Shown piece by piece: positions 8,953 through 18,000 of a stretch of DNA of 64,000 bases. The stretch is from Methanobrevibacter sp. (GTDB lineage Archaea > Methanobacteriota > Methanobacteria > Methanobacteriales > Methanobacteriaceae), in NCBI GenBank assembly GCA_017407115.1, contig JAFQXD010000042.1, positions 124,001 to 188,000 on the forward strand, read 5' to 3'. How positions within the stretch are numbered: the stretch's first letter is position 1; the number at the start of each line of letters is the position of its first letter. Made by a program: the position numbers and the translations under genes. Below the pieces are notes generated by a model that saw only the letters and a list, made by a program, of their open reading frames with translations, ran no database searches and had not been told where the DNA came from.

Positions 8953-9816
8953 ATGAGAACAATCCAGACAATACAAAATCAATATGATAATATCATGAAG
9001 CCATTAGTATGGTCGGATAAAGTTGCAAAGAATTTTTTGAATTGTATAAAAAATCCAATTGTAGTAGAAAAGAAAGACATGATACCGCAATGGAAAATTT
9101 GTACGGTTAGCGACACTAAAAGACGAACTGAAAGTATTGGTTCTACTGATGTTTTAATTTTAGATTATGATGATCCGAATTATAGCATAAAGGAATTTGA
9201 AGATAGTTTTAGAGAATATTTCTATGTATTACATACTTCACATTCTTATGATGGAACAAACCAGAAGTTCAGAGTATTTTTGTTTCTTGATAAAGAATAT
9301 GATATAAATAGAATGTTTTATAAATGTTTTAATCAAGCATTTAGTCCATATCATTTTCTTGTAAATTATTTTCCACATGCAGATAAGGCATCATTCGTTA
9401 GAGCACAGTTCTTTAAGGTTCCTTGTGTAAAATATAAAGGAGCACCTTATTATTACAGTTGTCATAACGGTAAGTTATTTGACCCTGCTAGTGCAATCGG
9501 GTTTGAATTTAGAATGGCTTATGAATATTGTGTAGAGAAACAAGAAGAACATCTTAAGCAACTTGAAAAACGAGCAAAATGGTATCGTAAGATGCATGGT
9601 TCAATCGATTTAACGAATGCAAAACAATATATAAATGAAAAGATTGAAACATGTGAAGCTGGTGGTAGACATATGCAGATTTTAGGTCTGGCATGTTGGT
9701 TTAAGAAGATTGGCGGAACGTTTAAAGAATTTGAGGAAATAATGCCATCATGGGCTGATAAAGGTTTCCATAAACAGATGGAACATATTAGACATGAATG
9801 GGATAGATTTAGGTAA
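8953..9816 (+). CDS. putative AEP-superfamily primase-like protein
   Basis: 287 aa from ATG 8953; a TTG at 8941 is possible but sits on a TATATT box (8936-8941), so the ATG is preferred and the mRNA leader may be very short. LILDYDD (68-74), HTSHSYDG (94-101) and KFRVFLFL (105-112) resemble the acidic-pair, SxH and R/K motifs of replication primases of the archaeo-eukaryotic superfamily. The C-terminal helical part (GGRHMQILGLACWFKK) resembles the helical domain that follows such cores. The next gene, a RecB-like nuclease, starts 2 bases after the stop, supporting a DNA-replication or repair pair. Assignment from motifs only. Confidence 0.45.
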   Translation: MRTIQTIQNQYDNIMKPLVWSDKVAKNFLNCIKNPIVVEKKDMIPQWKICTVSDTKRRTESIGSTDVLILDYDDPNYSIKEFEDSFREYFYVLHTSHSYDGTNQKFRVFLFLDKEYDINRMFYKCFNQAFSPYHFLVNYFPHADKASFVRAQFFKVPCVKYKGAPYYYSCHNGKLFDPASAIGFEFRMAYEYCVEKQEEHLKQLEKRAKWYRKMHGSIDLTNAKQYINEKIETCEAGGRHMQILGLACWFKKIGGTFKEFEEIMPSWADKGFHKQMEHIRHEWDRFR

Positions 9817-9818
9817 GT

Positions 9819-10604
9819 ATGAAAGACGTATATCAACAATTATGGGAAGCATTCAGTGATATATATTTCGAAGAAGTTCCGCACAAATATACAGATAGTT
9901 ACGGAACGAAATATACATCAGTTACTACATTTGTCAGTCAACTTGAAGTAGAAAAAGACTGGGACTTAATTGCAGAAAAAGCAATCAAAAAGAAAGACAG
10001 TCAATATAAGGGAATGACTGTAGAACAAGTAAGAGCAGCTTGGAAAGCTTCAGGTGACTATGCTTGTCAGTTAGGAACTTATGTTCATAGTGTTATGGAA
10101 CTTGGTTGGCAAAATAAGGAATTCTATCCTGATGAGAATGTTCTTGCAAAATATCCTGGAATGAAGGAAGATTTTGAATATAGAAAGCAAAGATGTAAGA
10201 AAGCTTTGTCTATTTTGAAAGAACGTTATATTCCTATCAAGAATGAAACAATTGTTTATGATCGTGACTGGCAGTTATGTGGAACGATTGACTTTCTCTG
10301 TTATAATAAGCATAAGAAATGTGTTTCGATCCTTGACTGGAAGACAAACAAGAAATGGGATTTCAATAATAGGTATCAAAAACTCAAAGCTCCGTTCGAT
10401 ATGATGGATGATTGTAATATTAACCATTATGAGTTACAGTTAAATACTTATAAGGCAATTTTAGAGAAACATACGGATATTAAAGTTGGTGAAATGTTAT
10501 TGGTTCAAATTCCAAATAAAGAAAAGGAATTAATCGAAACGCATCAATGTAAGGATTGGCAAAAAGTTTTAGTTCCGTATTTAGACAGTTTACACAAAAA
10601 ATAA
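9819..10604 (+). CDS. PD-(D/E)XK nuclease, RecB/Cas4-like
   Basis: 261 aa. Nuclease core: H90 (GTYVHSVMEL), GTIDFL (D158), ILDWKTNK (D173, K175) and HYELQLNTYKAIL (about 202-214), the H...D...DxK...QxxxY order of RecB-family exonucleases. No Cys cluster for an iron-sulfur site is seen, unlike Cas4. Located 2 bases after the primase-like gene. Likely acts in phage recombination or DNA processing. Confidence 0.65.
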   Translation: MKDVYQQLWEAFSDIYFEEVPHKYTDSYGTKYTSVTTFVSQLEVEKDWDLIAEKAIKKKDSQYKGMTVEQVRAAWKASGDYACQLGTYVHSVMELGWQNKEFYPDENVLAKYPGMKEDFEYRKQRCKKALSILKERYIPIKNETIVYDRDWQLCGTIDFLCYNKHKKCVSILDWKTNKKWDFNNRYQKLKAPFDMMDDCNINHYELQLNTYKAILEKHTDIKVGEMLLVQIPNKEKELIETHQCKDWQKVLVPYLDSLHKK

Positions 10605-10636
10605 ATTATATATAAAAAACAATATAAAGGTGAAAA

Positions 10637-11128
10637 ATGAAAGTATCAGAAGTACAGATTACAAATTTCCAGCTCCAGCAACTTTTTGAGGAATTTAATA
10701 CCCGTTTGACTGTAGATGGTATTAATGCTAAGTATTCTTGGTTCATGTACAAGAATAGCGAAGCAATGGCTCCATTGTATACTCAGTTGATGAGTGAACT
10801 TTATGATGAACGTAAGGAACCAGATTTTCCGGCTATGTTCTCTGAAGGTCAGCTTCTTATCGAAAAGTATCGTGACCGTGATGCTGAAGGCAAGGAAATT
10901 AACGATAAGGCTGGTAATGCTCAGTTTACTCAGCATAGAGAAGAATATGTCAAAGAATATCAGGCTTTGAGAGAAAAGTATAAGGAATTATTCGAAAAGA
11001 TTGACAAGAAACAGGAAGTAAACCGTGAAATTTATATGAAAAATGTAAGTTTTATGGCAACTCAGTTGGAATTGTCAGAATTCCCGAATAATACGAAGCC
11101 ATATATTATCGGTCTTCTCGGCTATTAA
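10637..11128 (+). CDS. hypothetical helical phage protein
   Basis: 163 aa, charged and mostly helical, with a coiled-coil stretch (EEYVKEYQALREKYKELFEK, about 106-125). No family recognised. Start behind AAAGG; TATATAAA in the short gap upstream (10608-10616) may be a weak late-promoter variant. A strong terminator follows. Confidence 0.6.
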   Translation: MKVSEVQITNFQLQQLFEEFNTRLTVDGINAKYSWFMYKNSEAMAPLYTQLMSELYDERKEPDFPAMFSEGQLLIEKYRDRDAEGKEINDKAGNAQFTQHREEYVKEYQALREKYKELFEKIDKKQEVNREIYMKNVSFMATQLELSEFPNNTKPYIIGLLGY

Positions 11129-11150
11129 TTTGAAATAACATTTAAAAAGA

Positions 11151-11176
11151 AACCGCTTTTAACAAGCGGTTTTTTA
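11151..11176 (+). terminator. rho-independent terminator
   Basis: AACCGCTT (11151-11158) pairs with AAGCGGTT (11164-11171), followed by a T-run. Confidence 0.85.
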
Positions 11177-11177
11177 T

Positions 11178-11185
11178 TATAAATA
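11178..11185 (+). promoter_or_regulatory. T4-type late promoter TATAAATA
   Basis: Exact match. The expected start site (about 11191) is 2 bases before the ATG at 11193, so the baseplate-like operon may also start on an almost leaderless mRNA. Confidence 0.6.
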
Positions 11186-11192
11186 ATGTAAG

Positions 11193-11987
11193 ATGATAAC
11201 TAATAAAACTGTATTTAATATTAATCGTGTAGCAATACCATTCTCTAAGAAAGAATTAGAATCGGTAATCAATCAGAATGTAGTAAATGGGTATATTTCT
11301 ACTACATATAATAATTTAATACAAACTTTGGAAGATATTTCCCGTTCTAAGGAATATCCAGTTGTATTGAATCCGAATGAAATTTTTACTTCATCTAATA
11401 ACCCGTTAATTAGAAATGATGTTTTGATTAGGGTTGAAGGTTTACAATCCTATGGTGAATTCATTAATAATGTAATAAGAGATAGCGAAGATGGTTATTG
11501 GACTGATTTTATGACTTATTCTGAATTATTCAAGGATGAAATCAAGAAAGTCAAAATGCTTGCTTATAAGAAGTTTTTGTGGAATTATCATAATATTGAT
11601 GAATGGTTTACGTCTAAGAATATCGGTTTGATTGACGATGATAAAAATATGTTGGTTAGTGATTTCCAGACATTTAAAGAAAGAGTTTTAATGACAGATG
11701 ACTATGAAACTTTTATTGATTCTTGTAAAACAGAAGATATTTCTAATGCTATAAAGTATATCATCAAGAAAGGTTGTGAAGTTTTACAGAAATATAAGGT
11801 TGAATTAAATAATCATATTGCGATTGATAATAAAAGACAGACAAATATAATTTTGAAGAATCCAATTATTACAAAGATATTCTTACAATCTTCTGCTGCA
11901 TCTCGTTGCAAGAAAGACTGGCCAAGAATTAAGTTTACTACATTGGATAAGAAATCATTTGACACTATTGGTATTTGGGAAGTTTAA
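11193..11987 (+). CDS. virion protein, probable baseplate component
   Basis: 264 aa with no recognised domain. First gene of a late operon whose next two members look like baseplate wedge proteins. Mixed alpha/beta composition with no signal peptide or membrane helix. No Shine-Dalgarno site before the ATG. Role inferred from position only. Confidence 0.45.
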   Translation: MITNKTVFNINRVAIPFSKKELESVINQNVVNGYISTTYNNLIQTLEDISRSKEYPVVLNPNEIFTSSNNPLIRNDVLIRVEGLQSYGEFINNVIRDSEDGYWTDFMTYSELFKDEIKKVKMLAYKKFLWNYHNIDEWFTSKNIGLIDDDKNMLVSDFQTFKERVLMTDDYETFIDSCKTEDISNAIKYIIKKGCEVLQKYKVELNNHIAIDNKRQTNIILKNPIITKIFLQSSAASRCKKDWPRIKFTTLDKKSFDTIGIWEV

Positions 11988-11989
11988 TT

Positions 11990-13288
11990 ATGTCATTTAA
12001 AAAATCAGAAACTATTACAAAGGAAGGCGGATATAGAAAGTTTGATTCCGTCGAGGAAATGCAATCAGCTACCAACTGGTTTTTTAAATATATTACTTAT
12101 AATGATGGAACTACTGAAGAGTGGACTCCAGGACATTTACCAAATAAAAATAAGAATGATTATCCACCTCCACTCGGAGAAGTAACTGGAACAATCTTCT
12201 TAGATTCTTCTCCCGGTATCATTTACATGACCAGTATTATTGGTGATATTATCATCGATACGAAAGGTCCTGAATTTGTTTCTGAAGATGTTCAGTATGT
12301 AGTTATTGATTCTAACAGAAAGTGTAGCTTTACAATTAATTCTGATACATTAATTGACGTTTGTCAATTAACAATAACATGTGGTGATGACGTTCTTTAC
12401 AAATGCGCTAGAAATGAATCAGAACATATAATTTCTGAAAGTATTTCTAAACTATCTTATAATAAGACAGGAAATACTTATGTTTTGTCTTTTACATTAG
12501 ATAAAAACTATTCAGTTGATAACCTTAATGAAAATCAGCTTACGATTGCAGTCTGGGATATTGCAGCAAATAAAACTGAATATACAACAGATGGAAAATG
12601 GGATTATATAACACTTGATGATGATGAGAAGATTCAGCATCTTATTATTGATTTTATTGATATTTATCCAAAAAATATGATTGTTTCAAAAAATATTGAA
12701 GGAAAAGTATTAGTTAGGGTTACTAATCCAAATAAGTTTTTATGGGCTTATCAGCCGACAGTAAATTTATTTAATGATAGTATTGGTGTTATTGATGAAT
12801 CAACATTAACATATTATGCAGATCAGGGAGTATTAACCTTTTATATTACACATATTAATAAGAAAGGAAATATCAATGTTGAAGCATGGATTGATGTTGA
12901 TAATAATGAAATTAAAGAATTTGTAAAGAATGCAACTTATGCTGATGCTACATTAGGACCATTTATATTTGCTGATGAAGGTCGTAAGTATAAATTTAAT
13001 TCTTATACTCCTGAATATCTTACTGATGAAATATATAAGGCATTTGTAAAATTTACAGAAGATTTCTTGAATACTTCGCAGGAAAGTTTGTCTACTGGAA
13101 ATGCTGTAAGTACACTTGAAAAAATTGCTAGAATAAATAATTTTAATGACCCATTCAGAACAGAAACTCCTTTGCTTAGTGAATATGTAAAGCAGTTTAA
13201 TATTGAAGTAAATCCAAATTTAAATGAATATGTATATTTCTTGGATGCGGCAAGAACTATAAAGGACAAGGAAACTGATGGAAATTAA
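11990..13288 (+). CDS. probable baseplate wedge protein
   Basis: 432 aa from ATG 11990; a TTG 15 bases upstream is in frame but overlaps the previous gene, and the ATG has GGAAG in front. The N-terminal half is beta-rich with Ig-like spacing (residues 100-300). The C-terminal 110 residues are helical (DEIYKAFVKFTEDFLNTSQ; TLEKIARINNFNDPF), as in wedge proteins that pack on a partner. The next gene starts inside its 3' end (13278), indicating coupled translation of two interacting proteins. Function inferred. Confidence 0.45.
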   Translation: MSFKKSETITKEGGYRKFDSVEEMQSATNWFFKYITYNDGTTEEWTPGHLPNKNKNDYPPPLGEVTGTIFLDSSPGIIYMTSIIGDIIIDTKGPEFVSEDVQYVVIDSNRKCSFTINSDTLIDVCQLTITCGDDVLYKCARNESEHIISESISKLSYNKTGNTYVLSFTLDKNYSVDNLNENQLTIAVWDIAANKTEYTTDGKWDYITLDDDEKIQHLIIDFIDIYPKNMIVSKNIEGKVLVRVTNPNKFLWAYQPTVNLFNDSIGVIDESTLTYYADQGVLTFYITHINKKGNINVEAWIDVDNNEIKEFVKNATYADATLGPFIFADEGRKYKFNSYTPEYLTDEIYKAFVKFTEDFLNTSQESLSTGNAVSTLEKIARINNFNDPFRTETPLLSEYVKQFNIEVNPNLNEYVYFLDAARTIKDKETDGN

Positions 13289-14573
13289 CGATTTACCACA
13301 ACAATATAAAGACGAGGCATATAGACTTCTTCGTTCTATCTATAAGTTTATTCCTTATTATAACCAGATTAAAGGAACGTATCTTGGTATACAATTTATT
13401 TTAAATACCATGGGTTTATGTGCATCGATTGTCGAGCTTTGGGCAGCACCTAATAATATTACGAACTTTTCTGAAAATGCAGAATATTATAGAGAAGATG
13501 AAATTCATGCAGTTCGTAGATTTACTGAAGATGTCGCAATGCATGCAGGAGTTAAGGATTATTATTTAACATCTACATTTGATGTTGATTTGACTTCACA
13601 AGCTGGCATTACATTTAAAGAATTTAACGGTATGGCTAAGACTATAATTACCATTATTAATGAAGTTCGTCCAGTTACAAGATGTTTAAGAAAGTTATAT
13701 TATTTATTACTTATTAATACGAATATACATTTTGATTATCTTTTTCAAAACCAGAAATCTCCTAAGTTGAAATACGGTAATCCAGGAGCACTTGGTGAAA
13801 ATCCATATGGTTTAGAATTTAGAAGATTCGATTATTTGTGGTATTGTTATAGAGATATTCCATTTGATAAATGTGAATATAATAAAAATTTAAAACAATT
13901 ATCAAGAATATATTTACCTTATGATGCATTAGGTGCTAGATTTACTCCAAATGGGGATGATTATATAATCGATAGCACTTATACAATGATTAATACTTAT
14001 TTTAATCTAAATAAGTTAAATGTAAAGTTAAGAAAATCACAGGTAGAAAAATTTAGATTTAAGATTTTTATAAGACGTAAAGATAGAATTTTTGATATTC
14101 GTTCTACTCCTATATTAGAAGGAAAACTCGGAACTGATATTACTATTAACCTTGATAAAAATGGTATTTACATAAATTTATTAAATGCTGGTTTACAATC
14201 TGCATTAAATTTGGATGAGTTATTTTCTGATTTACGTCCATTACCAAATCCATCAGGACCTAAAGGACAACTTAAAAATTATGATTTATTCATTGCGACT
14301 AATTTTATTATTGTCTTAGGAACTAATTACTTATTCCAAGATAAGGATATTTATGATTGGTCGCAGAATGCAGAAATTAACTTCTTATTAGACGAATACT
14401 GTGGATTAATTCCAGAAAGATCGAGCTATGGTAGTGGTGTTCATCTTGCTTCTCAGCATAATGATGTATTGGTTGGTGAAGATATGTCTGAAGATGATAG
14501 TAGAAGCCCATCTGATAGTATTGTTTATAATGGTAAGGATGTAGTTTACGAAAATAATTATCTTGTTTATTAA
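13278..14573 (+). CDS. baseplate protein with P2 gpI-like motif
   Basis: 431 aa. The segment IKGTYLGIQFILNTMGL followed by SIVELW (about 32-55) resembles the KGT...LxxLG...VEW signature of tail protein I (P2 gpI) and related wedge proteins of contractile tails. The remainder is long and beta-rich with a Ser/Asp-rich tail. Overlaps the preceding gene by 11 bases. A contractile tail is the likely context; family match by motif only. Confidence 0.5.
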   Translation: MEINDLPQQYKDEAYRLLRSIYKFIPYYNQIKGTYLGIQFILNTMGLCASIVELWAAPNNITNFSENAEYYREDEIHAVRRFTEDVAMHAGVKDYYLTSTFDVDLTSQAGITFKEFNGMAKTIITIINEVRPVTRCLRKLYYLLLINTNIHFDYLFQNQKSPKLKYGNPGALGENPYGLEFRRFDYLWYCYRDIPFDKCEYNKNLKQLSRIYLPYDALGARFTPNGDDYIIDSTYTMINTYFNLNKLNVKLRKSQVEKFRFKIFIRRKDRIFDIRSTPILEGKLGTDITINLDKNGIYINLLNAGLQSALNLDELFSDLRPLPNPSGPKGQLKNYDLFIATNFIIVLGTNYLFQDKDIYDWSQNAEINFLLDEYCGLIPERSSYGSGVHLASQHNDVLVGEDMSEDDSRSPSDSIVYNGKDVVYENNYLVY

Positions 14574-14574
14574 A

Positions 14575-14582
14575 GATAAATA
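14575..14582 (+). promoter_or_regulatory. late-promoter variant GATAAATA
   Basis: One mismatch to TATAAATA, 16 bases before ATG 14599, with an AAAAAGG site between. Confidence 0.35.
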
Positions 14583-14598
14583 ATAAAAAGGAATTTTT

Positions 14599-14961
14599 AT
14601 GGCAAAATTAGAATTAACAGAAGGTACTGGAATAACATTACAAGAAGTCACAGACACCGATAATAAAAAATTAATTATTTCATCATATTTTGGTGTATAT
14701 ACTTGTGTTGATACAATTGATGTACCACAAAATATAGAAGATTATAATATGATAGCTATCGCTCTTCCGTATCATACGACACGTGGAGGTGGTGCTAATT
14801 ATACATATTATATATTAACACAAGCAGGTTCAGAAAGCAGTCAAACTAGTGGATCATCAGTAGTAACAAAAACAAGAACATATACAAATATAATAGGTTC
14901 TGGAACAATTACTGCAACAAAAGTTGGAGATGCTGATTGGACATGGACAATAACAGAATAA
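14599..14961 (+). CDS. small virion-type protein, unknown
   Basis: 120 aa, Thr/Ser/Gly-rich with beta-strand character. The start ELTEGTGITLQEV recalls short phage trimerisation or fibre-cap modules. No family recognised. Start behind AAAAAGG, after a late-promoter variant and last in the baseplate-like cluster. Confidence 0.5.
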   Translation: MAKLELTEGTGITLQEVTDTDNKKLIISSYFGVYTCVDTIDVPQNIEDYNMIAIALPYHTTRGGGANYTYYILTQAGSESSQTSGSSVVTKTRTYTNIIGSGTITATKVGDADWTWTITE

Positions 14962-14981
14962 TTTTATAATAAAATCATAAT

Positions 14982-15018
14982 AAAAAGGGTTGACAAAAGT
15001 CAGCTCTTTTTCTATATT
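14982..15018 (+). promoter_or_regulatory. fused terminator hairpin and sigma70-type promoter
   Basis: AAAAAGGGTTGAC-aaaa-GTCAGCTCTTTTT forms an imperfect terminator stem. TTGACA (14990-14995) and TATATT (15013-15018) are exactly 17 bp apart with the T-run in the spacer. It precedes the giant secreted-protein gene, which also has a late box at 15041. Confidence 0.7.
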
Positions 15019-15040
15019 TGTTTAGAATTGATTAGAAAAC

Positions 15041-15048
15041 TATAAATA
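15041..15048 (+). promoter_or_regulatory. T4-type late promoter TATAAATA
   Basis: Exact match, 30 bases before ATG 15079. With the sigma70-type promoter at 14990-15018 it suggests expression both early and late. Confidence 0.55.
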
Positions 15049-15078
15049 TATAGAATTTTTAATAAGAAGGTAATAAAA

Positions 15079-18000
15079 ATGAAAAAGATAATCGGAATAT
15101 TACTATTTTTAGCTGCATTCGTTTTTTCTGCAGACTATAAGCCGTTTAACTTTGAATCTATCCCACAAGATTCTGCAAGTCAACAGGATCAATTTGATTA
15201 TATGCTTCAATATAAGTTATATGGTCATGATTTTATCAAAATGGGAAACGATGTTCGTATTCCAGACAAGTCAGGTTGGAATGGTACTGTAGGTAATATT
15301 ACTTCTAATGCAAGATTGACTTTGGGCGGTCCGATTCTTGCAAATGGCAGTATTTCTATGGGAGATGGTCCAAATAATATTACTGGACCAGTTCGCTCAG
15401 TCGATTTTGATCTTGGAAATGTAAATGGTTCTAAGATTGCAAGCCCTGTTTGCTTAAGTGGAACTGCAAATACTAATGCATTATCTGCGATTGAAGATCA
15501 TAAGACTTATTCTTTTGATACAGACATTTGTAAGGACAGCGTTCCTGCTGCACCTACAAATCTTTATATGCCGATTGTTGATTGGGATAATCTTGGTGCT
15601 GATGTTAAGTTGAATGATATTGTTTTAAGTGGCAATGATGCTGCAGATACTATTTTTGTTCCTAAGGGCGAAGGTGCATATAAGATTTTAATTGACAAGA
15701 TTCAGTTTGGTCTTGGTGGAACTAATGCAAGCCATTTATATGTTAAGATGCAAGATGGCGGTAGATTGACACAGATTTTCGTAAAGAATTTTATTTATGG
15801 AAACCATGCTACAATTCAGGTTGTTTATGATACTGACAGTGGAAGCGTAGTATTGAATCAGGACCAATATCGTGGTAACTTGATGTTCTATTCTAATAAT
15901 GTTATTAGTTTTGATAATATGGACTATGCTCCTATTCAAGGTTCATTTATTTCTACTGATTCAATTTTCTTAGGAAGAAATGTTAATATTTCTGGTCAGT
16001 TATTGACTAATAAGCTTGAAATTGGAAATGATATTGATGGTAAAAACTTCAGATTTGTTAAATTCGACCCTGATACAATCGATGTTAAGCTTGATAAGTA
16101 TGGTGGTTTGAGAGAAAATGATTCTACTGTTATTATTCCTATTGAATTAAGCGATACTGCTACTATTGCTGTATATTTTAGATATTGTTTTGATTTGAAA
16201 GATGGTGTAACTGTTGAAGACTTCATTATTCCACCTACATTCCCTGTTTGTGGCACTGATCAGCCAAAAGAAGTATCTATTCCTATCGGTTCAAAGACTC
16301 CAAGTGATCCAATTAAGGTAAATGTTAAAGTCGATACATTGACAGAAAATGAATATCTTGTAATTAAGATTGACAGTATTTCTGGTGCTATTCTTCCTGA
16401 TGGTAAGACCGAAGGTGAATTAAAAATTAAAATTATTGATGCTCCAGTAGGTCATGTTGAATTTGATACTACAAAGACATATAAGTTCGAGGAAACCAAA
16501 CTTGGTGAAGTAGATGTAATCAAGATTTTAAATGGAACTGAAAATACTCGTTTCCATCTTGATAGCGCATATACTGATAGATATGAATTGGATAGCTTGA
16601 CTGGTAAGTTGACACTTATTGGTGAATCATTAGATTATGAAAAGGCTGCAATCGATGTTATTAAGGTTACATTGACTGACACTGGCAATGTAAGTGTAAC
16701 TCGTAATATCCCTATTTCTGTAATCGACGTTAATGAAGCACCTACTATTGATGATATAACTACTAATCTTCCAGAAAATCTTATTCATCCATTTATGGTT
16801 GAGAAGTTGGTTGCAAAAGATCCAGATACTAAGACAGCATTTACTCAAAATGTTTTCAGTATGCTTGAAGGTGATACAAGTTTATTCAGAGTAGATTCTG
16901 ATGGTGAAATTTGGGCTAAGAAGACATTTGATTATGAAACAGATCAAAAGACCTATACTTTGAAGGTTTTGGTCCAGGATAAGACTAATCCAGCATTGAA
17001 GGATAGTGCTATTGTTACTGTTAATATTACAAACAGCAATGATGGTCCTAAGTTCGATACTCATGATACTACATTCCATGTAAAAGAAAATGAACCATTT
17101 AAGGATAGTGTAAAGGCTACTGACCAGGATGGTGATAAGATTACTTATTCTATCGTTGGAACTGTTCCTTTCAAAATTGATTCTAATGGCGTAATCACTT
17201 CTACCAGAACATTTGACTACGAAAAAGAAACAGGATTTACATTTAAGGTCGTTGCTGATGATGGTAAAGCAAAAGATACAATGACTGTAAATATTATAGT
17301 AGACAATGTAAATGAGCCTGTTCATACCAAAGATACAACTTTTGTTGTAGATGAAGGTAAAACCGGTGAAATCGGTAAAGTCAAAGGAGAAGATGAGGAT
17401 GGAAAGCCTGTTAAATTTTCTTGCGATGATAGTGTGCATTACAGCATCGATATTAATACTGGTGTTCTTAGACTGGTAGACCCATTTGATTATGAAGTTA
17501 CTAAGTCTGATACAGTTAAGGTATTTGTAACTGATGGAGTATTTACTGATACTGCCATAGTTGTTGTTAATGTCAATAATGTAAATGAACCGCCTGTATT
17601 ACAGCCGAATGACTCTCTTACAGTTCCTGAAAATTGCAAGAGCTGTATTGTTGGTATCATTACTGCTGTTGATCCGGATAGCGATAAGGTAATTTACGAA
17701 GTTAAGGAACCAGGCTTTACAATCGATTCTAATGGAGTATTAAAGCTTACTGATCCTCTTGATTATGAGAAAACTCCAGAAGTTAAGATTACTGTTATTG
17801 CAAAGGATTCTAGTGGTGCAGCTGATACTGCTACCTATGTAATCAAGGTAACTGATATTAATGAACCAGTCCATGTTCAAGATACAACTTGTTCTGTAAA
17901 GGAAAACTATACTGGAAAGGTTTGTAAGATTGATGCTTGGGATGAAGATAAGACTACTCCGAAGTATACAATTACCGATACTACAAATTATTCTATAGAT

